Shown in pieces: positions 1-5,513 of a DNA stretch of 7,886 bases; the first letter of the stretch is position 1; the number at the start of each line of letters is the position of its first letter. Source of the DNA: JALHMQ01 sp964616395 (GTDB lineage Bacteria > Pseudomonadota > Gammaproteobacteria > Burkholderiales > Burkholderiaceae_F). The translations under genes were made by a program, and so were the position numbers. The notes beneath the pieces were generated by a model. The model was not told the origin of the DNA. It worked only from the letters and a program-made list of their open reading frames with translations, and did not search any database. Where the stretch lies: the NCBI GenBank assembly GCA_964616395.1, contig CAZTUT010000134.1, forward strand, positions 1-7,886. Reading direction: 5' to 3'.

Positions 1-17
1 GACCCGAGCGCGCGGCG

Positions 18-497
18 ATGAAGTGTCCGTTCTGCCAGCATCCCGACACCCAGGTGGTGGACTCGCGGGCGTCGGACGAGGGCGCGAGCATCCGCCGCCG
101 CCGCCGCTGCCTGTCGTGCGACAAGCGCTTCACCACCTACGAGCGGGTCGAGCTGACGATGCCCTCGATCATCAAGCGCGGTGGCAGCCGCGCCGACTAC
201 GACCGCGCCAAGCTGCGCTCGTCGATGACGCTGGCGCTGCGCAAGCGGCCGGTGCCGCGCGAGGCGGTCGATGACGCGATCGGCCGCATCGAGGACAAGC
301 TGCTGTCGCTGGCGCAGCGCGAGATCAAGTCCGACAAGCTCGGCGAGCTGGTGATGCGTGAACTGAAGCGGCTCGACAAGGTGGCCTACATCCGCTTTGC
401 GTCCGTGTACCGCAGCTTCGAGGACGTCGACGAGTTTGCCGAAGTGGTGCGCGAGGTTCGACCCGCGAGCCGCACGACGCGGCGCAAGCGCAGCTAG
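18..497 (+). CDS. nrdR: Transcriptional repressor NrdR (ribonucleotide reductase regulator)
   Basis: NrdR is a cytoplasmic repressor that senses ATP/dATP and turns down ribonucleotide reductase operons by binding NrdR boxes. The 159-residue product has the family length and layout. An N-terminal zinc ribbon has C3-x2-C6 and C31-x2-C34, followed by an Arg-rich DNA-binding stretch (residues 26-30) and the RFTTYERVE segment. An ATP-cone domain spans about 49-139 and ends in the typical YIRFASVYRSFEDVDEF. The tail is basic (RTTRRKRS). The start is fixed by the conserved MKCPFC beginning. Only 17 bases lie upstream and they show no clear Shine-Dalgarno; the gene may be expressed from an upstream gene (often glyA in betaproteobacteria, inferred, not visible). 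No NrdR box is seen in the window, as expected because its targets are nrd operons elsewhere. Identification is secure. Confidence 0.97.
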   Translation: MKCPFCQHPDTQVVDSRASDEGASIRRRRRCLSCDKRFTTYERVELTMPSIIKRGGSRADYDRAKLRSSMTLALRKRPVPREAVDDAIGRIEDKLLSLAQREIKSDKLGELVMRELKRLDKVAYIRFASVYRSFEDVDEFAEVVREVRPASRTTRRKRS

Positions 498-508
498 CGT
501 CGGTCGAC

Positions 509-538
509 GGCCGGGCTCCGCGGGCGCCCGCCCGGGCC
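509..538 (+). other. GC-rich inverted repeat after nrdR
   Basis: A stem of 8 base pairs (509-516 with 530-538, G534 bulged) and a 13-nt loop lies 11 bases after the nrdR stop. It has no T-run after it, so it is at best a weak terminator or an mRNA 3'-end stabiliser. The rest of the 168-bp gap between nrdR and the lipoprotein gene holds nothing else I can support. Confidence 0.3.
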
Positions 539-665
539 TCGGCTGGATGGCAGGGGCCGCGTCGCCTCCATGCGGGGTTGATCTGGCATCTCGGCTGCTG
601 CACCTTGCGATGGCAGATGTTCTGGTCCGCGCGCGATGCGCCCGGGCGACTTGGGAGTACTTCGC

Positions 666-2183
666 ATGTCTCGTTCGCCGATGTTGTCGTCTTCCGCATC
701 CTGCTCGCCCGGAGCTGCTGGCCTGGCGGCGCCGGCTGTTGCATCGACCGTGACGCCAGCCGTCGGCCAGTCAGCGCGCCTGCGCGCCTGCCTGTTCGCG
801 GCGGCCGTTGCAGTCTCCGTCGCAGGCTGCGGCGGAAGTGGCAGCAGTGGCACGCCGACGCCACCGCCGCCGCCGGTGCCGCCGATCGGCCCGCTGGCCT
901 GGGGCAGCATCAACACGCTGGCCACGGCGCCCGGCGCCGTCGGACAGCCTGCTGCGGCCGCCGAGGCCAGCGGCACGCTGGCGGTGCTGTGGTCGCAGAC
1001 CGGCGTCGTGCCGCGCGCAGGTGATCCGCCGCTGGCCAACCCCTATGTGGTCGTGCGCGAGAACACCGCGGCGGCGGGCTGGGCGACCACGGTTCTGATC
1101 GACACGCCGGTGGCCGGCGATGCCGCCAGTGATCGCGTGAGCCTGTTGCAGTCGATGGGCAGCGCACCGGCGCTCGGCGCGGTCTGGCTGCGGGCGCCCG
1201 CCGCTGCGGCCACACCCAACGACGCCGTGCGCAGCGCGCGCCGCAGCGGCGCCAGTGTCTGGGACCAGCGCACTGCGGCCGCTGGCGTCAGCGGGCTGGC
1301 GCGCAGCGAGCTGACCTCTGCAAGCAACTCGGCGGGCGTGCAGGCGCTGGCCTGGGTGGAACCGGTCGGCGGTGTGCCGCAAGTACAGGTGCGTGTGCGC
1401 GCGGCGGGTGCGACCGACTGGGTTGCGCCGCCGCTACCGGTGCAGACCAACGCCACGCTGGCCGGCGGCAGCCCGGCGCTGGCGATCGATGGCCAGGGCC
1501 GGGTGGCCATCGTGTGGCGGCAACTGGTCAATGGCGTCGGCGAACTGCGCTCGCGCACGCTCGATGTCGGTACCTTGCTGTTCAGCAGCGAGCTGACGGT
1601 CGATGCCGGTCAGCCCGACATGCGCAATCCGCGCCTGATCGCCTATGGCGACAACAAGTTCCTCGCGACCTGGGAGCAACTGGCCGGCACCGTCTATGAA
1701 TTGCGCTCCAAGCCAGGGACCCAGGCAGCATGGCTGGCGGGGTCTCGCCGCATCGATAGCCGCATCGAGAGCGTTGGCGGCGCGCTGCTGCTGGCAGGGC
1801 CGGGCGAAGCGGCAATCGCGCTGTGGCAGCAGGCCGGCCTGCTGTTCGCCAGCCGCTGGGCCAGCGCGACCGGCAACTGGACGTTGCCGGTACAGGTGCC
1901 CGGCAGCAGCGGCGCCGTCGACCTGCGCGCCGGCAGCGATGCCAGCGGCAACACGATCCTGGTGTGGCGTCAGCCGAACTCGCTGGCCGGCTTCGATCTG
2001 GTCTATGCAGTCGCCACCGGCGTCACGCCGACGCTGTCATCGGTCACGCTGCTCGAAGTGGCCGACGGGAGCGTCAGCGCACCTGCGCTGGCGGTGAGTG
2101 GCGGCGGCGCGGCGGTCGTAACGTGGCTGCAGGCCGTGGCCGGCCAGAGCCAGCCCGATGTGGTGGCGCGCGTGCTGCGCTGA
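666..2183 (+). CDS. Predicted lipoprotein with eight-repeat beta-propeller-like domain, function unknown
   Basis: I do not recognise a named family. Starting at ATG 666 the product is 505 residues. GGGAG at 653-657, 8 nt upstream, supports this start. A hydrophobic segment (about 41-53, CLFAAAVAVSVA) ends in the lipobox VAGC with Cys55, so the mature protein is probably lipid-anchored in the envelope. A Gly/Ser linker and a Pro-rich stretch (PTPPPPPVPP) follow. The rest is about eight repeats, each with a small/hydrophobic strand ending in W-x-[QREL]. The Trp residues fall at 109, 174, 230, 284, 336, 387, 434 and 487. The C-terminal half repeat and the N-terminal half repeat look complementary, as in a propeller closed by its two ends. 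No catalytic motif and no classical Asp-box (SxDxGxTW) is evident. Alternative starts are ATG 636 (upstream) and GTG 750; the latter would give a 27-residue signal peptide of ideal length but has no clear Shine-Dalgarno. The gene is flanked by nrdR and hsp20 and looks unlinked to both. Confidence 0.8.
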   Translation: MSRSPMLSSSASCSPGAAGLAAPAVASTVTPAVGQSARLRACLFAAAVAVSVAGCGGSGSSGTPTPPPPPVPPIGPLAWGSINTLATAPGAVGQPAAAAEASGTLAVLWSQTGVVPRAGDPPLANPYVVVRENTAAAGWATTVLIDTPVAGDAASDRVSLLQSMGSAPALGAVWLRAPAAAATPNDAVRSARRSGASVWDQRTAAAGVSGLARSELTSASNSAGVQALAWVEPVGGVPQVQVRVRAAGATDWVAPPLPVQTNATLAGGSPALAIDGQGRVAIVWRQLVNGVGELRSRTLDVGTLLFSSELTVDAGQPDMRNPRLIAYGDNKFLATWEQLAGTVYELRSKPGTQAAWLAGSRRIDSRIESVGGALLLAGPGEAAIALWQQAGLLFASRWASATGNWTLPVQVPGSSGAVDLRAGSDASGNTILVWRQPNSLAGFDLVYAVATGVTPTLSSVTLLEVADGSVSAPALAVSGGGAAVVTWLQAVAGQSQPDVVARVLR

Positions 2184-2221
2184 GCGTGGCTTGCGATACG
2201 TCAGCCGCCCGCGTTCAGGGT

Positions 2222-2249
2222 ATTGAACCGGCGCGGCGGCAACCTATGT
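2222..2249 (+). promoter_or_regulatory. Candidate RpoH (sigma-32) heat-shock promoter for first hsp20
   Basis: A -35-like ATTGAAC (2222-2228, 5 of 7 to CTTGAAA) is followed by a 13-nt spacer and ACCTATGT (2242-2249, 5 of 7 informative positions of CCCCATnT). Transcription would start near 2255, giving a leader of about 85 nt before the ATG at 2340. The match alone is moderate. It gains weight because the second hsp20 has a better match with the same spacer length. Confidence 0.5.
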
Positions 2250-2289
2250 TGCAAGTGACGATGCAGCAATTCAGCGGCCGGCCGTCACA

Positions 2290-2337
2290 CGGATCGGAGC
2301 AGTGATCCGGCTCTTGGCGGCGGTCCGACAGGAGGCC
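2290..2337 (+). promoter_or_regulatory. Possible ROSE-like RNA thermometer in hsp20 leader
   Basis: Two adjacent hairpins fill the end of the leader. The first pairs CGGATC (2290-2295) with GATCCG (2304-2309) around an 8-nt loop. The second pairs CTCTT (2311-2315) with AGGAG (2330-2334), which is the Shine-Dalgarno itself, with one G-U pair and a 14-nt loop. G2310 lies opposite G2335; alternatively G2335 bulges out and G2309-G2310 pair with C2336-C2337. A weak stem covering the Shine-Dalgarno, with an irregular G, in front of a small heat-shock gene is the arrangement of ROSE thermometers. The classical U(U/C)GCU motif is absent, and GC-rich DNA forms hairpins easily, so this is a hypothesis. 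Confidence 0.3.
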
Positions 2338-2339
2338 AC

Positions 2340-2804
2340 ATGAACGCTCCGCTCACCACACCGCCCCGCGCGCCGATGACCCGGCGCGATCCGTTCGGGC
2401 TGCTGTTCGATGACTTCTTCGACGACGCCTGGATGCGCCCGGAATGGCGGATGACACGACTTGCCGACATGCCGTCGGTCGCGCGCGCCCGCATGGACGT
2501 GGTCGACAAGGGCAATGCCTTCGAGATCACCGTCGATCTGCCCGGCGTGAAGAAAGAAGACATCAATGTCTCGGTCGATGGCGATCGCGTTGCCATCCGT
2601 GCCGAGATGAAGTCAGAGAAGGAAGTGAAGGAGGGTGACAAGGTCCTGCACACCGAGCGCATGGCAACCACGTATGCGCGCAGCTTCGAGCTGCCGGCCG
2701 AGGTGACCGACGTCGGTGCCGACGCGCGCTATGAAAATGGCGTGCTGGTGCTGATGCTGCCCAAGCGTGCGCCCACTGCCAGCCGCAAGCTGACGGTGAG
2801 CTAG
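2340..2804 (+). CDS. Small heat-shock protein, Hsp20/alpha-crystallin family (copy 1)
   Basis: Small heat-shock proteins are ATP-independent cytoplasmic chaperones that form oligomers and hold unfolding proteins for DnaK/ClpB. The product is 154 residues. The N-terminal arm contains RRDPFGLLFDDFFDD (15-29). The alpha-crystallin domain spans about 49-147, with the RMDVVDKG start, VDLPGV, the YARSFELPAEV strand and the ENGVLVLMLPK signature. The C-terminal extension carries an LTV triplet (151-153), the I-x-I type motif that docks in neighbouring subunits. The start at ATG 2340 is preceded by AGGAGG (2330-2335) with a short 4-nt spacing. It is a paralogue of the gene at 3100: residues 49-154 align without gaps to residues 40-145 of that protein with 57 of 106 identical by hand count. 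Expression is probably heat-induced, through an RpoH-like promoter and possibly a leader hairpin. A strong terminator follows, so it is likely monocistronic. Confidence 0.95.
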   Translation: MNAPLTTPPRAPMTRRDPFGLLFDDFFDDAWMRPEWRMTRLADMPSVARARMDVVDKGNAFEITVDLPGVKKEDINVSVDGDRVAIRAEMKSEKEVKEGDKVLHTERMATTYARSFELPAEVTDVGADARYENGVLVLMLPKRAPTASRKLTVS

Positions 2805-2852
2805 GCAGGCGCCGCCTCCGGCGCCACGCGCTGGCGCAATGCCGGCGCAACC

Positions 2853-2892
2853 GGGCCGCGTTGTCTCTGACGACGCGGCCCATCCATTTTTT
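2853..2892 (+). terminator. Rho-independent terminator between the two hsp20 genes
   Basis: A strong stem pairs GGGCCGCGTTG (2853-2863) with CGACGCGGCCC (2871-2881): 11 pairs including one T-G wobble, with a loop of 5-7 nt. A six-T run follows at 2887-2892, five bases after the stem. This is the clearest terminator in the window. It should end the first hsp20 transcript about 50 bases past the stop and isolate it from the second hsp20. Confidence 0.85.
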
Positions 2893-3009
2893 CCGCGCGG
2901 GCCGGACGCGCGCGGCGCGCGCCACAGGGCTGCGGTCTGCGCCTTCGCTGTCGCTGCCCCGAACTGCGTGTCGCGATTGCCGCCGTTCGCACGCACATCG
3001 CCAGCACCC

Positions 3010-3037
3010 CTTGAAAGCGGCGCGTGGCGCCCTAGAT
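3010..3037 (+). promoter_or_regulatory. RpoH (sigma-32) heat-shock promoter for second hsp20
   Basis: A perfect -35 CTTGAAA (3010-3016) is followed by a 13-nt spacer and CCCTAGAT (3030-3037), which matches 5 of 7 informative positions of CCCCATnT. The predicted start is near 3044, leaving a leader of about 55 nt. That leader can fold with GCGGG (3052-3056) against CCCGC (3065-3069) inside ATTGT (3045-3049) against ACAAT (3080-3084). The Shine-Dalgarno stays free, so no thermometer is proposed here. Confidence 0.65.
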
Positions 3038-3099
3038 ATCGGTCATTGTCAGCGGGTATCTGCGCCCGCAACAACGAAAACAATCTTCTGGAGCGAGCC

Positions 3100-3537
3100 A
3101 TGACCCCTCTGATGCTTCGTCGCGATGCTTTCCCCTCGCTGTTCGACGAGTTTTTCAATGACGTGTTCCAGCGCTCGGCTGCATTACCGGCGCAGGCAGC
3201 GCAGCAAGCGGCGCTGCGTCCGCGCATGGACGTGATCGACCGCGGCGACCGATTCGAGGTGCTGTTCGACCTGCCGGGCGTGGCCAAGCAGGAGATCCAG
3301 GTCAGTATCGAGGGCGCGCACCTGTCGGTGTCGGCCGAGAGCAAGGTCGCAACCGAGCTCAAGGACGGCGAGCGTCTGCTGCATGCCGAGCGCCAGCCGG
3401 CCCGCTATGCGCGCAGCGTCGAGTTGCCGGCCGAGGTGACCGAGGAGGGCGCCAGCGCCAGCTTCGACAACGGCGTGCTGCGCCTTGAACTACCCAAGCG
3501 CGCGGCGCTCGCCAGCAAGCGCCTGACGATCCAGTAA
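3100..3537 (+). CDS. Small heat-shock protein, Hsp20/alpha-crystallin family (copy 2)
   Basis: This is a second holdase chaperone of the alpha-crystallin family, 145 residues. The N-terminal arm has RRDAFPSLFDEFFND (7-21), matching the arm of copy 1, and then an Ala/Gln-rich linker (about 27-39). The alpha-crystallin domain runs about 40-138 with RMDVIDRG, FDLPGV, YARSVELPAEV and DNGVLRLELPK. The C-terminal tail ends in LTI (142-144), the I-x-I type motif. ATG 3100 is chosen because GGAG (3090-3093) lies 6 nt upstream and the start gives an arm homologous to copy 1. The open frame continues upstream to 2839, but that extension crosses the preceding terminator and this gene's own promoter, so it is not coding. 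Pairs of related Hsp20 proteins can form mixed oligomers (as IbpA/IbpB do); whether these two do is not known. The loss of similarity outside the domain suggests an old duplication. Confidence 0.95.
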   Translation: MTPLMLRRDAFPSLFDEFFNDVFQRSAALPAQAAQQAALRPRMDVIDRGDRFEVLFDLPGVAKQEIQVSIEGAHLSVSAESKVATELKDGERLLHAERQPARYARSVELPAEVTEEGASASFDNGVLRLELPKRAALASKRLTIQ

Positions 3538-3548
3538 GGGCGCACCCC

Positions 3549-3602
3549 GGCGCGGCGCGCGGCCGCGCCTGGGTGGCAGCGCCGTCCCCCTCGTGCGCTG
3601 CC
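3549..3602 (+). other. Two tandem GC-rich hairpins between hsp20 copy 2 and ribD
   Basis: The first hairpin pairs GGCGCGGC (3549-3556) with GCCGCGCC (3562-3569) around a 5-nt loop. The second pairs GGCAGCGC (3575-3582) with GCGCTGCC (3595-3602) around a 12-nt loop. Both stems are perfect 8-mers. Neither is followed by a T-run, so they are not classical intrinsic terminators. They could still insulate ribD from hsp20 transcription or stabilise the hsp20 mRNA end. Confidence 0.4.
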
Positions 3603-3624
3603 GCGCCGGCGGCGGGCGGCTGCG

Positions 3625-3630
3625 TAGAAT
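3625..3630 (+). promoter_or_regulatory. Candidate -10 element for ribD
   Basis: TAGAAT ends only 9 bases before the ribD ATG, and there is no Shine-Dalgarno between them. A start 6-8 bases downstream would give an almost leaderless mRNA. No good -35 hexamer is found at the usual distance, so this is weak. A similar TAGACT occurs at 6694-6699 upstream of ribBA. Confidence 0.3.
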
Positions 3631-3639
3631 CGCCGCACG

Positions 3640-4755
3640 ATGTACACGGCGACCGACCATGACCTGATGCGCCGCGCGCTGTCGCTCGCGCAGCAGGCGA
3701 TGTACGTGTCCTCGCCCAATCCGCGCGTGGGCTGCGTGATCGCGCGCGACGGCATGATCCTCGGCGAGGGCGCCACCCAGGCGGCGGGCTCCAATCACGC
3801 CGAGGTCGAGGCGCTGCTCGATGCGCGCCGTCGCGGCCATGACCTGCATGGCGCCACCGCCTACGTGACGCTCGAACCCTGTGCGCACTTCGGCCGCACG
3901 CCGCCGTGCGCCGGTGCGCTGATCGATGCCCATCTGAGCCGCGTGATCGCCGCGGTCGAGGACCCCAACCCGCTGGTGGCCGGCCGCGGGCTGGCCATGT
4001 TGCGCGACCGCGGCCTCGATGTGCGCTGCGGCCTGCTTGCCGCCGAGGCGGTCGAGATGAACGTCGGCTTCTTCGCCCGCATGACGCGCGGCCGGCCCTG
4101 GCTGCGGCTGAAGATTGCCGCCAGCCTCGACGGCCGCACCGCGCTCGATAACGGCGTGTCGCAATGGATCACGTCGGAGGCGGCGCGCGCCGATGGCCAT
4201 GCGTGGCGCGCGCGCGCCTGTGCGGTGCTGACCGGCATCGGCACGCAGAGATTCGACAACCCGCAACTCACGGTGCGGCTGGTGGATACACCGCGACAGC
4301 CGCTCAAGGTGCTGGTCGACAGCCGGCTGGAGGTCGATCCGGCCGCGCGGATGTTCGATGGCAACAAGGTGCTGGTCGCGTGTGCCCGCAGCGATGACGA
4401 CAAGGTGGCGCGGCTGGCGGCCGCCGGTGCCGAGGTCATCGCGCTGCCCGATGCGGCCGGCAAGGTCGATCTGGCCGCGCTGCTGCGCGAACTGGCGGCG
4501 CGCGGCATCAACGAGGTACATGCGGAAGCCGGCTTCAAGCTCAACGGGTCGCTGCTGCGCGCCGGCCTGGTCGACGAACTGCTCGTCTACCTCGCGCCGA
4601 TGCTGCTCGGGCCGGCGCAAGGCATGGTGCACCTGCCGGCGCTCGAAGCACTGGGCGAGGCGCGCCGGCTGACTTTCCGCGAAGTGACGCAGGTCGGCGA
4701 GGACGTGCGCATCCTGGCGCGACTGCCGCAAGGCGGTGCGACCGCGCTCGCCTGA
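3640..4755 (+). CDS. ribD: Bifunctional diaminohydroxyphosphoribosylaminopyrimidine deaminase / 5-amino-6-(5-phosphoribosylamino)uracil reductase RibD
   Basis: RibD carries out two successive steps of riboflavin synthesis: zinc-dependent deamination of the pyrimidine ring from GTP, then NADPH-dependent reduction of the ribosyl chain. The 371-residue product has both domains. The deaminase (about 1-145) shows SPNPRVGCVI (25-34), H53-A-E55 and PCAHFGRTPPC (80-90), with C81 and C90 completing the zinc site. The reductase (about 146-365) begins RPWLRLKIAASLDGRTA, has SQWITS and DNPQLTVR, and ends with the EAGFKLNGSLLRAGLVDEL region. The segment before the zinc site reads GATQ where E. coli has GYHQ; I believe this is usual in betaproteobacteria. 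DNP replaces the more common DDP in the reductase. ATG 3640 gives the normal N-terminus. No ribosome binding site is visible, which fits a near-leaderless message or weak initiation. ribE follows after 71 bases on the same strand. Confidence 0.97.
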   Translation: MYTATDHDLMRRALSLAQQAMYVSSPNPRVGCVIARDGMILGEGATQAAGSNHAEVEALLDARRRGHDLHGATAYVTLEPCAHFGRTPPCAGALIDAHLSRVIAAVEDPNPLVAGRGLAMLRDRGLDVRCGLLAAEAVEMNVGFFARMTRGRPWLRLKIAASLDGRTALDNGVSQWITSEAARADGHAWRARACAVLTGIGTQRFDNPQLTVRLVDTPRQPLKVLVDSRLEVDPAARMFDGNKVLVACARSDDDKVARLAAAGAEVIALPDAAGKVDLAALLRELAARGINEVHAEAGFKLNGSLLRAGLVDELLVYLAPMLLGPAQGMVHLPALEALGEARRLTFREVTQVGEDVRILARLPQGGATALA

Positions 4756-4826
4756 GGGCCGCTCGACCCCGGCACGTGTGCACCACCTTAGCGGTAGACC
4801 CCTTCAAGGCACAACACAGAGGACGC

Positions 4827-5438
4827 ATGTTCACCGGACTGGTTCAGGGCGTGGCAACAATCACCGAGGTGCAGCCGTTGGCTGCCGATGGCGGGGTGCG
4901 GCTCAGCGTCGATGCGGCTGCCGTGCCCGGCTTCGCGGCGGCCATTGGCGACAGCATCGCGCTCAATGGCGCCTGCATGACCGCCACCACCGTCGACGGT
5001 GCGCGCTTCACCGTCGACGTGTCGCGCGAGAGCCTGTCGAAGACGGCCGGACTGGCGGCGCCCGGCGAGGTCAATCTCGAGACCTCGCTGCGATTGGGCG
5101 ACCGAATCGGCGGCCATCTGGTGTCCGGTCACGTCGATGGCGTGGGCACGGTGCTGGCGATGACGCAGGCCGGTGAATCCTGGACGCTCGTGATCCGCGC
5201 GCCGCGCGCGCTGGCGCGCTTCCTCGCGGTCAAGGGCTCGGTGGCGGTCGATGGCGTGAGCCTGACCATCAACCAGGTCGCCGACCACGCCGATGGCTGC
5301 GACTTCACGCTCAACATCATCCCGCACACGTTCGCGGTCACCACGTTGCGTCGCCTGCGCGGCGGCGAGCCGGTCAACCTGGAGATCGATACCGTGGCGC
5401 GTTACGTCGAGCGCATGCTGGCCGTCGGTCCGGGCTGA
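4827..5438 (+). CDS. ribE: Riboflavin synthase, alpha chain
   Basis: Riboflavin synthase converts two 6,7-dimethyl-8-ribityllumazine molecules into riboflavin and the pyrimidine substrate that is recycled by lumazine synthase. The product is 203 residues, close to the E. coli enzyme (213 from memory). It has the two tandem lumazine-binding domains. Domain 1 (about 1-95) starts MFTGLVQG and has NGACMTAT with C50. Domain 2 (about 96-190) starts GGHLVSGHVDG and has VDGVSLTINQV and IIPHTFAVTTL. EIDTVARYVERML forms the C-terminal helix. The MFTG start at ATG 4827 is invariant in the family and is preceded by AGAGGA (4818-4823). The frame is open upstream to 4776, but that part does not fit the family. 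The gene lies 71 bases after ribD and is probably co-transcribed with it. In some genomes ribE names lumazine synthase; here it means riboflavin synthase (E. coli ribC). Confidence 0.97.
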   Translation: MFTGLVQGVATITEVQPLAADGGVRLSVDAAAVPGFAAAIGDSIALNGACMTATTVDGARFTVDVSRESLSKTAGLAAPGEVNLETSLRLGDRIGGHLVSGHVDGVGTVLAMTQAGESWTLVIRAPRALARFLAVKGSVAVDGVSLTINQVADHADGCDFTLNIIPHTFAVTTLRRLRGGEPVNLEIDTVARYVERMLAVGPG

Positions 5439-5446
5439 CGTCCGCT

Positions 5447-5473
5447 CGGCCCGCCGTCGGGCCGTTCCTTTTC
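5447..5473 (+). terminator. Terminator-like hairpin after ribE
   Basis: A 7-bp perfect stem pairs CGGCCCG (5447-5453) with CGGGCCG (5458-5464) around a 4-nt loop. The pyrimidine run TTCCTTTTCC follows at 5465-5474. The T-tract is interrupted, so termination may be partial. It would separate ribD-ribE from the downstream oxidoreductase, or attenuate read-through into it. Confidence 0.55.
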
Positions 5474-5513
5474 CTGTTCCCTTTCTCACCCTCGCTCACG
5501 ATATCGAGATTCC

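Noticed and set aside
91..108. CGC-rich short repeat near the start of nrdR
   Set aside because: It encodes the conserved Arg run of the NrdR DNA-binding region and is explained by codon choice, not by a separate repeat element.
2839..3099. N-terminal extension of the second hsp20 by 87 residues
   Set aside because: The extension overlaps the terminator at 2853-2892 and the RpoH-like promoter at 3010-3037. A proper Shine-Dalgarno and a homologous N-terminal arm support ATG 3100.
3041..3099. RNA thermometer in the second hsp20 leader
   Set aside because: The leader can fold (GCGGG/CCCGC within ATTGT/ACAAT), but the GGAG at 3090-3093 stays outside the stems, so there is no sign of ribosome-site hiding.
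3490..4731. Long open frame (413 codons) on the minus strand opposite ribD
   Set aside because: It mirrors a clear RibD gene. In GC-rich DNA the antisense frames of real genes often lack stops. The translation is rich in Arg, Ala, His and Gln and has no recognisable domain.
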